Shown here: positions 34,637 to 43,078 of the stretch, one piece after another | Layout of the letters: each line of letters starts with the position of its first letter | How positions within the stretch are numbered: the first letter of the stretch is position 1 | DNA from: Gilvimarinus japonicus | Lineage (GTDB): Bacteria > Pseudomonadota > Gammaproteobacteria > Pseudomonadales > Cellvibrionaceae | DNA length: 64,000 nt | Direction of reading: 5' to 3' | Assembly (NCBI RefSeq): GCF_042847215.1 | Contig: NZ_AP031500.1 | Coordinates: 1,054,001-1,118,000 of the forward strand | Position numbers and translations under genes: made by a program | The notes under the pieces: model-generated | Databases searched by the model: none | What the model was told of the DNA's origin: nothing | The model's input: only the letters and a program-made list of their open reading frames with translations

Positions 34637-34999
34637 ATGGATTTTGAATCCTGGGACGTCGATTTGCCAGCGGGCGAAGCGCGCCATAGCAGCGGTTGTA
34701 TCATCCGAGTCGAGGGCGATCCGCGCAATCCGTCGTCGGTTGACCCGAGCCACTTCCCCAAAAGCCTAAACTTTATCGATCAGGCGCGGCTGTTACGCTG
34801 TGGCGTTGAGGCTTTAGCCAATGCCGCCGCTGAAAGTGGCGCACCAATCGCACGCGAGCGCGATGAAGGTACCAGCGTTAAGGTAAAAAGCCGCACGGTG
34901 CAAGATCTGGAGCAAAAGGCAAAGATGTTTGCCGACAACCCCGATAAGCCCAAACGCGCGGTTTTGTCGCTGAAAAAGCGTGAGCGTGTCAGCGACTAA
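34637..34999 (+). CDS. Conserved-looking hypothetical protein, 120 residues
   Basis: I do not recognise this family. It starts at ATG 34637 with an AAGG site at 34625-34628. The frame is open to GTG at 34550, but the extra part reads as low-quality. The protein is soluble, has a GDPRNPSSVDPSHFPK proline-rich segment in its first half and a Lys/Arg-rich C-terminus. It follows trhO by 116 bases and may share its transcript. Confidence 0.65.
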   Translation: MDFESWDVDLPAGEARHSSGCIIRVEGDPRNPSSVDPSHFPKSLNFIDQARLLRCGVEALANAAAESGAPIARERDEGTSVKVKSRTVQDLEQKAKMFADNPDKPKRAVLSLKKRERVSD

Positions 35000-35013
35000 A
35001 CCGGTCGGTTGGA

Positions 35014-35547
35014 TTAACGAATGACCAGCTGGCCGCGCAGCTGCAGGTTGGTTTTGTGTTGATCTAACACTGTGAGCATTTTATCGAAGTCTTGCTCGGC
35101 AATATCCAGACCGTTTGTGACGATAACCTCTTGGCTGCCGTTGTACACCAAGGCGTTTAGCTCTGTGGTGACTTTGTCGATGGCGGCAAAAACGGTTTGG
35201 GTTGTTTCGGCGTTGTAAAATACTCGCCCTTGCTCGGTTAGGCGCAAGTAGTCGTCACATTCGGTCAACCACTCTTTGCGCTGCTCAAGCATTTTTCGAA
35301 TATTGTTCATCCCCCCTTTGTGACCCGTTGGCAGACGATCATTACGGTACTTCTCTAGGCTGGCGTAATCGCGCAGCAGAAAGTCGACGCTGGTTGTCTC
35401 GCAAAATTTTGCGTTGAGGTAACTTGGGAATTCGACATTGTGCTGTTCCATAGCTTGCTTGCGTTTGCAGTCCTCATCGCACGCATTTACCTGACTGCCG
35501 GCCAGTGCCATAAGCAGCAGGACTATCGGTAGTAGCAAGTTTTTCAT
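35014..35547 (-). CDS. Hypothetical exported cysteine-containing protein
   Basis: The 177-residue product has a Sec signal peptide (cleaved near NAC at residue 22) and a small set of Cys residues at C23, C27 and further on that could form disulfides in the periplasm. The rest is helical. The AAGG site supports ATG 35547. I cannot assign a function; it is transcribed alone, with its stop next to that of the convergent 120-residue protein. Confidence 0.7.
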   Translation of the reverse strand: MKNLLLPIVLLLMALAGSQVNACDEDCKRKQAMEQHNVEFPSYLNAKFCETTSVDFLLRDYASLEKYRNDRLPTGHKGGMNNIRKMLEQRKEWLTECDDYLRLTEQGRVFYNAETTQTVFAAIDKVTTELNALVYNGSQEVIVTNGLDIAEQDFDKMLTVLDQHKTNLQLRGQLVIR

Positions 35548-35706
35548 AAGACGGCCTTCTTGTTTATCATTTTTGTTATGACGATCACACTTTTGGTATA
35601 AAGTAGATTGCCTCTTAGGTCAAGGCCTGGCGGAAAAATATTGTATTTTTATGGGTTTCTGGGCTGATATCTGCGTGATTTATTCTCTTTGGTTGTAAAA
35701 GTCCGA

Positions 35707-36303
35707 TTAAGCGCCTAGCGCTTTGCCTACCAGTTGCTGTAAATGAGGCGGTAAATCGATTTCGAGTGCGCTGGCGTGGCCTGCTTCGGACATTTTGTTC
35801 CAAGTCTTGCGAATAATATCAATCAACTTTTCTTCGGTGTGCTTGCTGGCAAAGTCATCTAAGTAGTGGCGCAGAAACACTAGGCAGATGACGTCTTCTA
35901 GCGCTTGGACTTCAGCGTCGCGCTTTAGCTGCTTTTTTTGCAGCATGGTGGCAACTCGCTCGCAGCTTTCATCTTGGTAGCCGTGCTCGCGCATGATGGC
36001 GCAGGCGCGGTCGGCGTGATGTTGCCCCAAGGTGACGCGCCAGCGCTTGTATCCCGAGCGGTCCATCGGGTAATCGGCGCGGGGAATAACCCAGCGTTCA
36101 ATGTGTTGCGCGCGCGCGGCCAGCTGCAATTCATCGCTGGCCTGGGGGGCAAACGCGGCCAATTCAGCGCTCATGCGCTCGGCGTACAGCAGCTCTTTGG
36201 GGCGTTGCTTGCCGTCCAGGTCGGTCTCAAGGTTTGGATCTTGGCGGTTGGCATCGTCAAAAGCTTGTAGTGTAGCGTTTAAGCGGGCGGTGCTATTGGT
36301 CAT
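35707..36303 (-). CDS. DUF4202 domain protein
   Basis: The 198 residues match DUF4202: PKELLYAERMSAELAAF, AARAQHIERWVIPRADYP and LEDVICLVFLRHYLDDF. The AARAQHI and HHADRA histidines and the acidic LEDV segment resemble HD-type metal-dependent phosphohydrolases, so a small-molecule phosphatase is possible but unproven. It is a single gene with a 276-bp gap to the cold-shock gene. Confidence 0.75.
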   Translation of the reverse strand: MTNSTARLNATLQAFDDANRQDPNLETDLDGKQRPKELLYAERMSAELAAFAPQASDELQLAARAQHIERWVIPRADYPMDRSGYKRWRVTLGQHHADRACAIMREHGYQDESCERVATMLQKKQLKRDAEVQALEDVICLVFLRHYLDDFASKHTEEKLIDIIRKTWNKMSEAGHASALEIDLPPHLQQLVGKALGA

Positions 36304-36467
36304 GGCTGTTTCTCATTGGGTTAGGTCCGCGACGTAAAGCCTGTCATACCGGGCTGCCTACCGGCGGCGCGGCGCATGTCGGGTAACCTGATAACGACTG
36401 GGAGCGATTGGCTATATTACGTTATCTACCGTGTGGATTTAACCCCAGCGTGTCGATGGTTTGCACC

Positions 36468-36497
36468 TTTACAGTCACCAAAAAGCCGGTTTATAGT
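36468..36497 (+). promoter_or_regulatory. Candidate sigma-70 promoter of the cold-shock gene
   Basis: TTTACA (36468-36473) and TATAGT (36492-36497) with an 18-base spacer are near-consensus. The leader to the ATG at 36580 would be about 76 bases, a typical place for thermosensing structure. Confidence 0.55.
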
Positions 36498-36579
36498 AAG
36501 TTTCTCTGGCCTGTGGTGTGTGGCAGGCTTGAGTTTTCTATGGAGCATAATCCGGCTTGGGCCGGCAAAGGTTATTGAT

Positions 36580-36786
36580 ATGTCAAAAAGTACCGGTGTG
36601 GTTAAGTGGTTCAATGAGTCCAAAGGGTTTGGTTTTATTGAGGGTGAAGGTGGTCAGGACGTGTTTGTACACTTCTCGGCTATTGTTGGCTCCGGCTTTA
36701 AAACCCTAACCGAAGGCCAGAAGGTAACGTTTGAAGTAACTCAAGGGCAAAAAGGCCCGCAGGCTGAAAACGTCACGCCTGAATAA
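36580..36786 (+). CDS. Cold-shock domain protein (CspA family)
   Basis: The 68-residue protein is a single OB-fold RNA chaperone. RNP1 is KGFGFIE and RNP2 is VFVHF, and the length is standard. It binds single-stranded RNA and melts mRNA structure in cold or growth transition. ATG 36580 has an AAAGG site with eight-base spacing; the frame runs open far upstream, but only this start gives a csp. Its terminator follows. The paralogue number (CspA, CspC, CspD) cannot be told. Confidence 0.95.
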   Translation: MSKSTGVVKWFNESKGFGFIEGEGGQDVFVHFSAIVGSGFKTLTEGQKVTFEVTQGQKGPQAENVTPE

Positions 36787-36809
36787 GAACCCCAGTATTA
36801 CGTAAAATG

Positions 36810-36836
36810 AGCGCCTGTAGTTTGGGCGCTTTTTTT
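36810..36836 (+). terminator. Rho-independent terminator after csp
   Basis: AGCGCC and GGGCGCT enclose a TGTAGTTT loop, followed by a run of seven T. It may also help the convergent cyclotransferase gene. Confidence 0.85.
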
Positions 36837-36847
36837 ATGGCTCTCAG

Positions 36848-37750
36848 TTAAGGGTGTTGGCCCTTACTTAAAGGCCGGGTTAACGCATCAGTGTCGATGT
36901 GCAGTTGATACAGCTGTGACCAGTGTTTGCCCGTCACCCAAAAGCTTTTGTTGCGGCTATCAAAAGCAATCCCATTGGCGACGGCATTTGGGTCCGGGTT
37001 ACGCGCCCGCTCGCGTTTGGCAAACTCGGCAATATCCACTACCGCCTTAACGGCCCCGCTGGCCGGATCAATGGCGATGATCTCGCTGCTAAACCATATG
37101 TTGGCCCAAATTAAGCCTTGGGCGAACTCCAGTTCGTTGATGTTTTTAACCGCTTGGCCATTGCGTGTGACTTGTAATCGGTACTTAAGATCGAGCGTCT
37201 CTGGATCGTGAAAAAACAGCGTATCGCTGCCGTCGGAGCGAATAAGATGTTGCTGGTCGTTAGTGAGGCCCCAGCCTTCACCTTGGTAAGTGTTGCGGCC
37301 AAGAAGCTTGCCCGTGGCGACATCGAAGCGCCACAGGGTTTGCTCACGCCAGCTTAGTAGGTAGACCGTGTTATTAAACACGGTTAAGCCTTCGGCAAAG
37401 TATTGCTTGTTTAACGCGTGTTGCCATGTCGCGCCGGCGGTAACTGCCGTATCATTTAGCGGACGGCTAACTAATTTGGATTTGCCGTAAAGTCCACTGC
37501 TTTGCAGTAGTTGCCCCTCGTGGATTTCCAGCCCCTGAGTAAAAAAGGGTGACTTGAGGGGCCGGCTTTGCAGCAATTGGTAGTTAAGTTTTACCGGCGC
37601 TTGGTCGGCGGGATCGGCATGGCTGACGGGGTTAGCTAGGCTGACCAGCGCCAGCAGTAGGTAAGCGACGGGATACTGCCAGCGCTTCTTGCGGGGCCGA
37701 TTATGACGTTGAGGGTGCGGTAAATCGTCTGGTTCTTGGGAGTTGGCCAT
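36848..37750 (-). CDS. Glutaminyl-peptide cyclotransferase-like beta-propeller protein
   Basis: The 300-residue protein matches the plant/bacterial-type glutaminyl cyclase family (five-bladed beta-propeller). FTQGLEI at the N-terminal blade, GEGWGLT and NGIAFDS in the C-terminal blades are its recurring marks. This family forms pyroglutamate at the N-terminus of secreted proteins. A membrane or signal segment lies at about residues 28-45. The start is taken at ATG 37750; an ATG nine codons earlier is possible. It converges on the csp gene and diverges from the DUF502 gene. Confidence 0.85.
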   Translation of the reverse strand: MANSQEPDDLPHPQRHNRPRKKRWQYPVAYLLLALVSLANPVSHADPADQAPVKLNYQLLQSRPLKSPFFTQGLEIHEGQLLQSSGLYGKSKLVSRPLNDTAVTAGATWQHALNKQYFAEGLTVFNNTVYLLSWREQTLWRFDVATGKLLGRNTYQGEGWGLTNDQQHLIRSDGSDTLFFHDPETLDLKYRLQVTRNGQAVKNINELEFAQGLIWANIWFSSEIIAIDPASGAVKAVVDIAEFAKRERARNPDPNAVANGIAFDSRNKSFWVTGKHWSQLYQLHIDTDALTRPLSKGQHP

Positions 37751-37794
37751 AATGGCTGAACTTGCTCTCGTAAACATCTATTTAAGGCTCGTTT

Positions 37795-38433
37795 ATGTCT
37801 CGCGTTCGCTCGTTTCTGATATTAACCCTGCTCGGTGGTTTGGCAGTGGTGCTGCCTATGACCATTTTTGTGTTTTTGGTGCAGTGGCTAGTGGGAGTGG
37901 TGGGTACTATTATTGCCCCCTTGAGCCGCTGGTTGGCTCACTATATCACCATCGGTGAGCACAGCGCTGATGTGCTCAGTTTTGCACTGGTCTTGGGCGT
38001 GTGCTTTGCCATTGGTTTATTGGTAAAAACCAGTGTCGGCGGTTGGTTGCACAGTAAAATTGACGGGTTATTTTCTCGTTTGGCACCCGGCTATAGCACC
38101 ATTCGCGAAATGGTGACGCAGGTGATGGGCGGCGAGGGCAATGCTTCGCTGCTTAACGGCAAAGTGTGTCGCGCTTATATTATGGGGGCGCAAAGTCCGG
38201 TGTCAGTGACGGGGATCGTCACCGCAGAGCACAGCTCGGGTGATTACACCGTTTATGTGCCGACAGCGCCGATTCCCACGTCGGGTTTTGTGTATCACTT
38301 ACCTGCCGACTGCGTGGTGCTGCTGCCAGAGGTTAGCGTCGAGACGGCCATGCGCACGGTGATTGCCTGCGGCAGTGGCTCGCAAGTTATGTTGCCGTCT
38401 AATGATGAGACTCTGTCTGGCGGCCGCGAATAA
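37795..38433 (+). CDS. DUF502 inner-membrane protein
   Basis: The 212-residue protein has two N-terminal transmembrane helices (about 7-35 and 60-80) and a C-terminal soluble domain with VYVPTAPIPTSGFV, the conserved DUF502 phrase. Function is unknown. TTAAGG lies upstream of the ATG. The last 35 bases overlap the end of mnmC on the other strand, so an mRNA overlap of the two tails is possible. Confidence 0.85.
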   Translation: MSRVRSFLILTLLGGLAVVLPMTIFVFLVQWLVGVVGTIIAPLSRWLAHYITIGEHSADVLSFALVLGVCFAIGLLVKTSVGGWLHSKIDGLFSRLAPGYSTIREMVTQVMGGEGNASLLNGKVCRAYIMGAQSPVSVTGIVTAEHSSGDYTVYVPTAPIPTSGFVYHLPADCVVLLPEVSVETAMRTVIACGSGSQVMLPSNDETLSGGRE

Positions 38434-40471
38434 GATCGCGCAGCGCAAAACGCGCGGGGTGCAGCGCTTGCGCTAACGGCGCGTCTAGGGGAGCGCACTC
38501 ACGGTTAATAATATCGGTAAGCAGTTGCGCGCACAGTGGTATATAGGCCAGCCCGCGAGAGCCGTGACCGCAGTTAACATATAAGCCACTGTGATAACTG
38601 GCCGGAGTCTCGATCACGGCTTTAGCGTTGCGGCCTAAGGCTGCGCACTCGCGCTTGAGGGCGGGGTAATCGGGCACCGGACCAACCACAGGTAGGTAAT
38701 CGGGCGTGGTGCAGCGAAATGCCGCCCGGCCCCCTGTGACAGCATTTACGGTTGGGTGGTTAAATGCTGCGCTTACATGCTCCCCCAGTTCGTTTAAATG
38801 CTCAAGGTTGCATTGGTGGTCTTGCGGGTTTAGCGCCAAGTTATTTTCGCCTAAATTGAATGTCGCTCCCAGACTGTGCTCGCCTCCATGGGCGGGTGCT
38901 AAATAACCTTTGGCGCACAGCGCGGTTTTAAGCTTGACGCTCTTGGCGGTGGCGCAGAGGCTGCTGATTTGGCCGCGAATGGGCTTTAATGGCAGTGGCG
39001 CTAGTTGTGATAACTGTCCACTGCGTTCGGCGCAGGCAACAACGGCAATGGCAGCATGGCCAATGCTGCTGCTATTGGCTGTACCGGTCAGCGCGTGCCA
39101 GTGTCCCTCGATTTGTTTTAGCTCGTGCACGTATTGGTTGCTGTGCACTTTTATGTTGGGGTGATCGAGCCGCTCTGCGCATAGCTGGCGCGGGTCGAGC
39201 CAGCCACAATCGGGGAAGTACAGCCCGCCTTGCGCAAGCGTCACGCCGCTTAGGTGGCTCGCCTCGGCGGCATCAACAGACTGAACTAACGCAGAGGGGT
39301 GGTGCAGCGCGGTAACCACTTGGCGCTGCGCAGCGGCTTGCTTATCGTTATTGGCGAGCTGCAGCAGCCCGCACTGCTCACCGCCATTAGGTTGATTGCG
39401 CCAAAAACTTTGATAATGCCGCTGGGCGTACATCAGCGCGTGCAAGTTAAACCGCGGCAAGGTTTCGCGCCTATGGCTTAAGCGCGCATACAGTAAACCC
39501 TGCGGGTTGCCGGAACCTCCGCTGGCGGGCGTGTGCTGTTCCAGTACGGTTACGTGCCAGCCCGACTCGGCCAATGCCCGTGCGGTGTGACTGCCTGCGA
39601 GGCCTGCCCCGATAACCAGTGCGGTTAGCTCGTTGCTTGCCCGGTGAGTGGCTTGCTGATAATAAAGCTCAGATGCTCTTTCGCACGCGGGTGCGACTGT
39701 CTCAGGGCGGGACGCTCTTGCTGCGGTAACCATCTCGCGTTTTTTTCGATAGCCAGGCTCGATAGTCACCGTAAAGCCCGCACTTTTAAACCCGCGCTTG
39801 ACGACGCTGGCAGCGCTAAAGGTCGCAGCGGTGGTGTTAGGCCCAGACAGTGAGGCGATGGTCGAAAATAATTCTTCACTCCACATCGCTTGGTTTTTAC
39901 TGGGAGAGAAACCATCTAAAAACCAAGCGTCGACACGGGGTTGTCGCGTAACACCGGCGCTCGAAAGCTCGGGCCATAACAGCGATTGCAAGCCGCGGTT
40001 GGCGTCATCAGTAATTAAGGTGAGGCTCACGTTGTCGCTAAAGTGTAAACGCTGAATGCCGCGCCCAATAAAAACGGGGTACTGCGCCGTCAGTTGTTCG
40101 GTTAGTGGTGCGAGCTCGGGCCAGGGGGTTAAAGTGCGGGTTAAATCGTGCGGTGTTAAAGGGTGTTGCTCGACGGAGATAAAGTGCAGCCGATGATTGC
40201 CGCGCGGATGCTCACGCCACAGCTGCCAGCTGGCTAAAAAATTTAAGCCGCTGCCAAATCCGGTTTCGGCGATGGTAAAAGTGCGCTGGGTGTTGTCGCT
40301 GCTCAGGGCGTTAAAGCGCTTGGGCAAATCATTGCCGTCTAAAAAGACGTAGCGGCTTTCGGCCAGCCCGTCGTAACGAGAAAAATAGAAGTCGCCATAA
40401 ATACTGGATAACGGCTGCCCGTCGTCGTCCCAGCGCAGCGTCGCGGGGCCCGTATCTGGGGTGTCGTTCAC
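38399..40471 (-). CDS. mnmC: Bifunctional tRNA (mnm5s2U34) biosynthesis enzyme MnmC
   Basis: MnmC converts cmnm5U34 to nm5U34 and then to mnm5U34 at the wobble position. The 690-residue protein (E. coli 668) fuses a Rossmann-like SAM methyltransferase (about 1-240, phrase ETGFGSGLNFL) to an FAD oxidoreductase (about 275-690) with VIGAGLAGSHTA and the C-terminal FAD-binding NCGHGSRGL. Starts GTG; that GTG overlaps the fldB stop (GTGA), so it is coupled to the flavodoxins. It ends inside the DUF502 gene's 3' end. Confidence 0.95.
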   Translation of the reverse strand: MNDTPDTGPATLRWDDDGQPLSSIYGDFYFSRYDGLAESRYVFLDGNDLPKRFNALSSDNTQRTFTIAETGFGSGLNFLASWQLWREHPRGNHRLHFISVEQHPLTPHDLTRTLTPWPELAPLTEQLTAQYPVFIGRGIQRLHFSDNVSLTLITDDANRGLQSLLWPELSSAGVTRQPRVDAWFLDGFSPSKNQAMWSEELFSTIASLSGPNTTAATFSAASVVKRGFKSAGFTVTIEPGYRKKREMVTAARASRPETVAPACERASELYYQQATHRASNELTALVIGAGLAGSHTARALAESGWHVTVLEQHTPASGGSGNPQGLLYARLSHRRETLPRFNLHALMYAQRHYQSFWRNQPNGGEQCGLLQLANNDKQAAAQRQVVTALHHPSALVQSVDAAEASHLSGVTLAQGGLYFPDCGWLDPRQLCAERLDHPNIKVHSNQYVHELKQIEGHWHALTGTANSSSIGHAAIAVVACAERSGQLSQLAPLPLKPIRGQISSLCATAKSVKLKTALCAKGYLAPAHGGEHSLGATFNLGENNLALNPQDHQCNLEHLNELGEHVSAAFNHPTVNAVTGGRAAFRCTTPDYLPVVGPVPDYPALKRECAALGRNAKAVIETPASYHSGLYVNCGHGSRGLAYIPLCAQLLTDIINRECAPLDAPLAQALHPARFALRDLIRGRQTESHH

Positions 40472-41019
40472 AGCTCGAACTCGGCCTTAACCTGCTCGCA
40501 CCAAGTGGCGATACGCTCGTCGGTTTGGCTGAATTCGTTTTCGTCATCCAGTGCTAAGCCAACAAATAAAGTGTCGTTGGCTATTAATGCTTTCGAGGCT
40601 TCAAACTCATAACCAGTGACGGGCCAGTAGCCACAAGGCTCGGCGCCGAGCTTAGCGACTTTGGCGTGCAGGTAACCCAGCGCATCCAAAAACCATTCGG
40701 GGTACCCGATTTGGTCCCCTAAACCAAAGTGAGCAACTTTTTTCCCCTGCCAATTCACCTGATCGATTTCGTCCCAAATCTCGTCCCAATCTTCTTGTAG
40801 CTCGCCGTAATCCCAAGTGGGAATGCCGAGAATGACACGGGGGTAAAATTCGGCCTCGATAATGGGCGTGTCGGCGATGTTAAAAACGTCGACCATGCCA
40901 TCACCCAGTTGCGCGCGAATCTTTTCGGCCACGATTTCGGTGTAACAAGTAGAGCTGCCGTAGAACAGACCGATAGGCGCTCGGCTGCTGGCGGCTTGGC
41001 TCATTGGCGTTTGGCTCAT
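40468..41019 (-). CDS. fldB: Flavodoxin FldB-type
   Basis: The 183-residue long-chain flavodoxin has the FMN phosphate loop GSSTCYTE and the FldB phrase PTWDYGELQEDWDEIW, and GLGDQIGYPEWF for the isoalloxazine site. FldB donates low-potential electrons to cytosolic redox enzymes. ATG 41019 overlaps the mioC stop (ATGA); a Met four codons in is possible but the coupled start is better. It is in the mioC-fldB-mnmC operon. Confidence 0.93.
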   Translation of the reverse strand: MSQTPMSQAASSRAPIGLFYGSSTCYTEIVAEKIRAQLGDGMVDVFNIADTPIIEAEFYPRVILGIPTWDYGELQEDWDEIWDEIDQVNWQGKKVAHFGLGDQIGYPEWFLDALGYLHAKVAKLGAEPCGYWPVTGYEFEASKALIANDTLFVGLALDDENEFSQTDERIATWCEQVKAEFEL

Positions 41020-41462
41020 AGTTGCGCAGCCCAGTTCTCGATCCACTCAAGCGCCAGCTCGGACGGATCGTCGCCGCTTATGGCGTCGAGCACTAACGGC
41101 TCGCCGATGCGCGTAGCGCCTAGCTCGCTCATGGCGTGGTCGATAGCGCGACCAGCTTCACCGAAGGTGGTGTAGCTACTGTCACCTAAATTAATCACGC
41201 CGTAACGGCGCCCGGCGATGTTGGGATTATCGCGCATTAAGGCTAAATACAATGGCTGTATATTGCCTGGCAAATCTCCGGCGCCGGTGTTGGCGGTGCA
41301 AATTAGCAAGGTGTCATCGGGGTTGTCGAGTAGGTCTTCAATCTCGGGCAGCGGATTGACGATGGTAACGATGCCTTTACTCTCGAGGCGATCTTTAAGG
41401 TCGCCGGCGACGGCTTCGGCGGTGCCCATTTCGGTGCCGACTAATATTTGCACACGTGTCAT
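41016..41462 (-). CDS. mioC: Flavodoxin MioC-type
   Basis: The 148-residue FMN protein has the loop GTEMGTAEAVA and the flavin-binding TANTGAGDLPGN and GDSSYTTFG segments. MioC-type flavodoxins support biotin synthase and similar radical-SAM enzymes. ATG 41462 has an AGG site. It is the first gene of the operon with fldB and mnmC; a weak promoter is at 41493-41520. Confidence 0.9.
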   Translation of the reverse strand: MTRVQILVGTEMGTAEAVAGDLKDRLESKGIVTIVNPLPEIEDLLDNPDDTLLICTANTGAGDLPGNIQPLYLALMRDNPNIAGRRYGVINLGDSSYTTFGEAGRAIDHAMSELGATRIGEPLVLDAISGDDPSELALEWIENWAAQL

Positions 41463-41492
41463 AGCGTTTACCTGTACTGACAAAAGGCGTTT

Positions 41493-41520
41493 ATTGTACG
41501 GGGTTAGCGGGCGCTTTTAA
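41493..41520 (-). promoter_or_regulatory. Candidate promoter of mioC-fldB-mnmC
   Basis: On the minus strand TTAAAA (41515-41520) and TACAAT (41493-41498) lie 16 bases apart, a modest sigma-70 fit between the trmL stop and the mioC start. Confidence 0.35.
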
Positions 41521-41542
41521 ATCGCGCCGCTGGGGGCAGTGT

Positions 41543-41998
41543 TTAGCGGTAATCCAGTTGGCGCCAGGCTTCGTACACCATGACCGAAACCGCGTTAGAC
41601 AGGTTCATACTGCGGCTGCCTTCGCGCATGGGGATGCGTAACACCTGCTCTGGGGGTAATGATTCGCGAATGCTGGCGGGCAAGCCACGGGTTTCTGGGC
41701 CAAATAATAAATAGTCGCCTTGCTCAAAGCGTGCTTCACTGTGACACTGGGTTCCCTTGGTGCTAAGGGCGTACACTCGCGTAGGTTGTGCTTTAGCCAA
41801 AAAGTCATCCCAGTTACTATAGGTGACGAGGTCCTTCCACTCGCCATAATCAAGCCCGGCGCGGCGTAGACGTTTGTCGTCTAAAACAAAGCCTAGAGGC
41901 TCTATTAAGTGCAGCTGACAGCCGGTATTGGCCGCCAAACGGATGATGTTGCCGGTATTGGGGGGGATTTCTGGTTCAAATAAAACGATATTGAGCAT
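41543..41998 (-). CDS. trmL: tRNA (cytidine/uridine-34 2'-O)-methyltransferase TrmL
   Basis: The 151-residue SPOUT enzyme (E. coli TrmL/YibK 157) methylates the ribose of nucleotide 34 in leucine tRNAs. LFEPEIPPNTGNI opens the fold, and the knot motifs LLFGPETRGLP and IPMREGSRSMNLSNAVSVMVYE are intact. ATG 41998. It faces mshI across 162 bases and is upstream of the mioC operon. A TATAAT on the minus strand at 42055-42060 could be its -10 box. Confidence 0.93.
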   Translation of the reverse strand: MLNIVLFEPEIPPNTGNIIRLAANTGCQLHLIEPLGFVLDDKRLRRAGLDYGEWKDLVTYSNWDDFLAKAQPTRVYALSTKGTQCHSEARFEQGDYLLFGPETRGLPASIRESLPPEQVLRIPMREGSRSMNLSNAVSVMVYEAWRQLDYR

Positions 41999-42160
41999 GG
42001 CGCAATCCAGTTCCAAAAGGCTATAGTCAAAATAAGGGTTAATAACAGGCTATGATTATAAACGGGCTTGATAAAGAATACTGTTATTAGCCTATAGAGA
42101 AATACGCGCCACGCTGGCATAGTGTGGTGTCTCATAAAATAAGGTTTGGAGAACATTGGC

Positions 42161-43078
42161 TTGAAGTTGATTCGTGCTAAGTCACGCAAGTACGAAACAT
42201 TAGGGGTAGAATTTACCTCGGAAGGTGTCGCTTTGGCGTTGCTTGAGCGTATTGCCGGCCAACTGCCCCGCTTGCTCGCCGCTGAATTTATTCCCGGCTC
42301 CGATACTCCTGCTGTTGCCTTGCGAGAACGGCTTGCCAAGCTGGGCGGGCGGGCGCGCCCCTGTAAACTGGTAATGCCAACAGCGGGGTATCAGCTATTG
42401 TTGGGCGATGCACCGGACGTCCCGCTTGAGGAGCTGAGCGAGGCGCTGCGCTGGCGGGTCAAAGATCTGGTTAGTTTCTCGGTCGCGGACGCCATCGTAC
42501 AGGCATTTTTACTGCCCGAATCCTGCACCCGTGGCGGCACCCGGCTGGCGTATGCGGCCGTTGCCAAGCGTACCGCCGTGGCCGATCAAGTCGCGCTGGC
42601 CCAAGAAAGTGGCGTAGCGCTGCAAAGTATTGACATCCCCGAGTTGGCGTTGGGCCAACTGGCAACAGCTTGTTTGGACACCTCCCGGGCGATCGGCTTA
42701 GTCCATCTTATTCCCGGTGGGGGAACCTTGTTATTGATTCGCGATAGTGAGCTGTATCTGGCGCGCAATTTCAAATTAGACTTTAACGGCGGTTTGCTGG
42801 ATGACTTGCCTGCCGAGGCGTTGGTATTGGAATTACAGCGCTCGCTCGATTACTTTGAGCGGCAGATGCGTCAGGTCCCGCCGTCGCACATCTATTTGTG
42901 TGGTGAAAACATTACTGAGGATAAAATCACGCCTGCCCTTAAAGACGGGCTCTCCGCGCGGGTCGAGCTTTTGCCCCTAGGGCAGGGGTTAAGCATCGCC
43001 GATGATATCGAGCAGCACACGCTACCTCTGTGTTTACGGGCCATTGGCGCGGCTTTGGCCGAAGGCGGGGGGCGCTAA
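42161..43078 (+). CDS. mshI: MSHA biogenesis protein MshI
   Basis: The 305-residue actin-like PilM-family protein is the cytoplasmic part of the MSHA alignment complex. It has GVEFTSEGVALALLER near the start and an acidic C-terminal half with CLRAIGAALAEGG. Start choice is uncertain: I use TTG 42161 with a TGGAG site nine bases before; TTG 42146 is also open. No ATG is near. It is the first gene of a 17-kb operon. Its last base pair pattern TAATG overlaps the next ATG. Confidence 0.85.
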   Translation: MKLIRAKSRKYETLGVEFTSEGVALALLERIAGQLPRLLAAEFIPGSDTPAVALRERLAKLGGRARPCKLVMPTAGYQLLLGDAPDVPLEELSEALRWRVKDLVSFSVADAIVQAFLLPESCTRGGTRLAYAAVAKRTAVADQVALAQESGVALQSIDIPELALGQLATACLDTSRAIGLVHLIPGGGTLLLIRDSELYLARNFKLDFNGGLLDDLPAEALVLELQRSLDYFERQMRQVPPSHIYLCGENITEDKITPALKDGLSARVELLPLGQGLSIADDIEQHTLPLCLRAIGAALAEGGGR

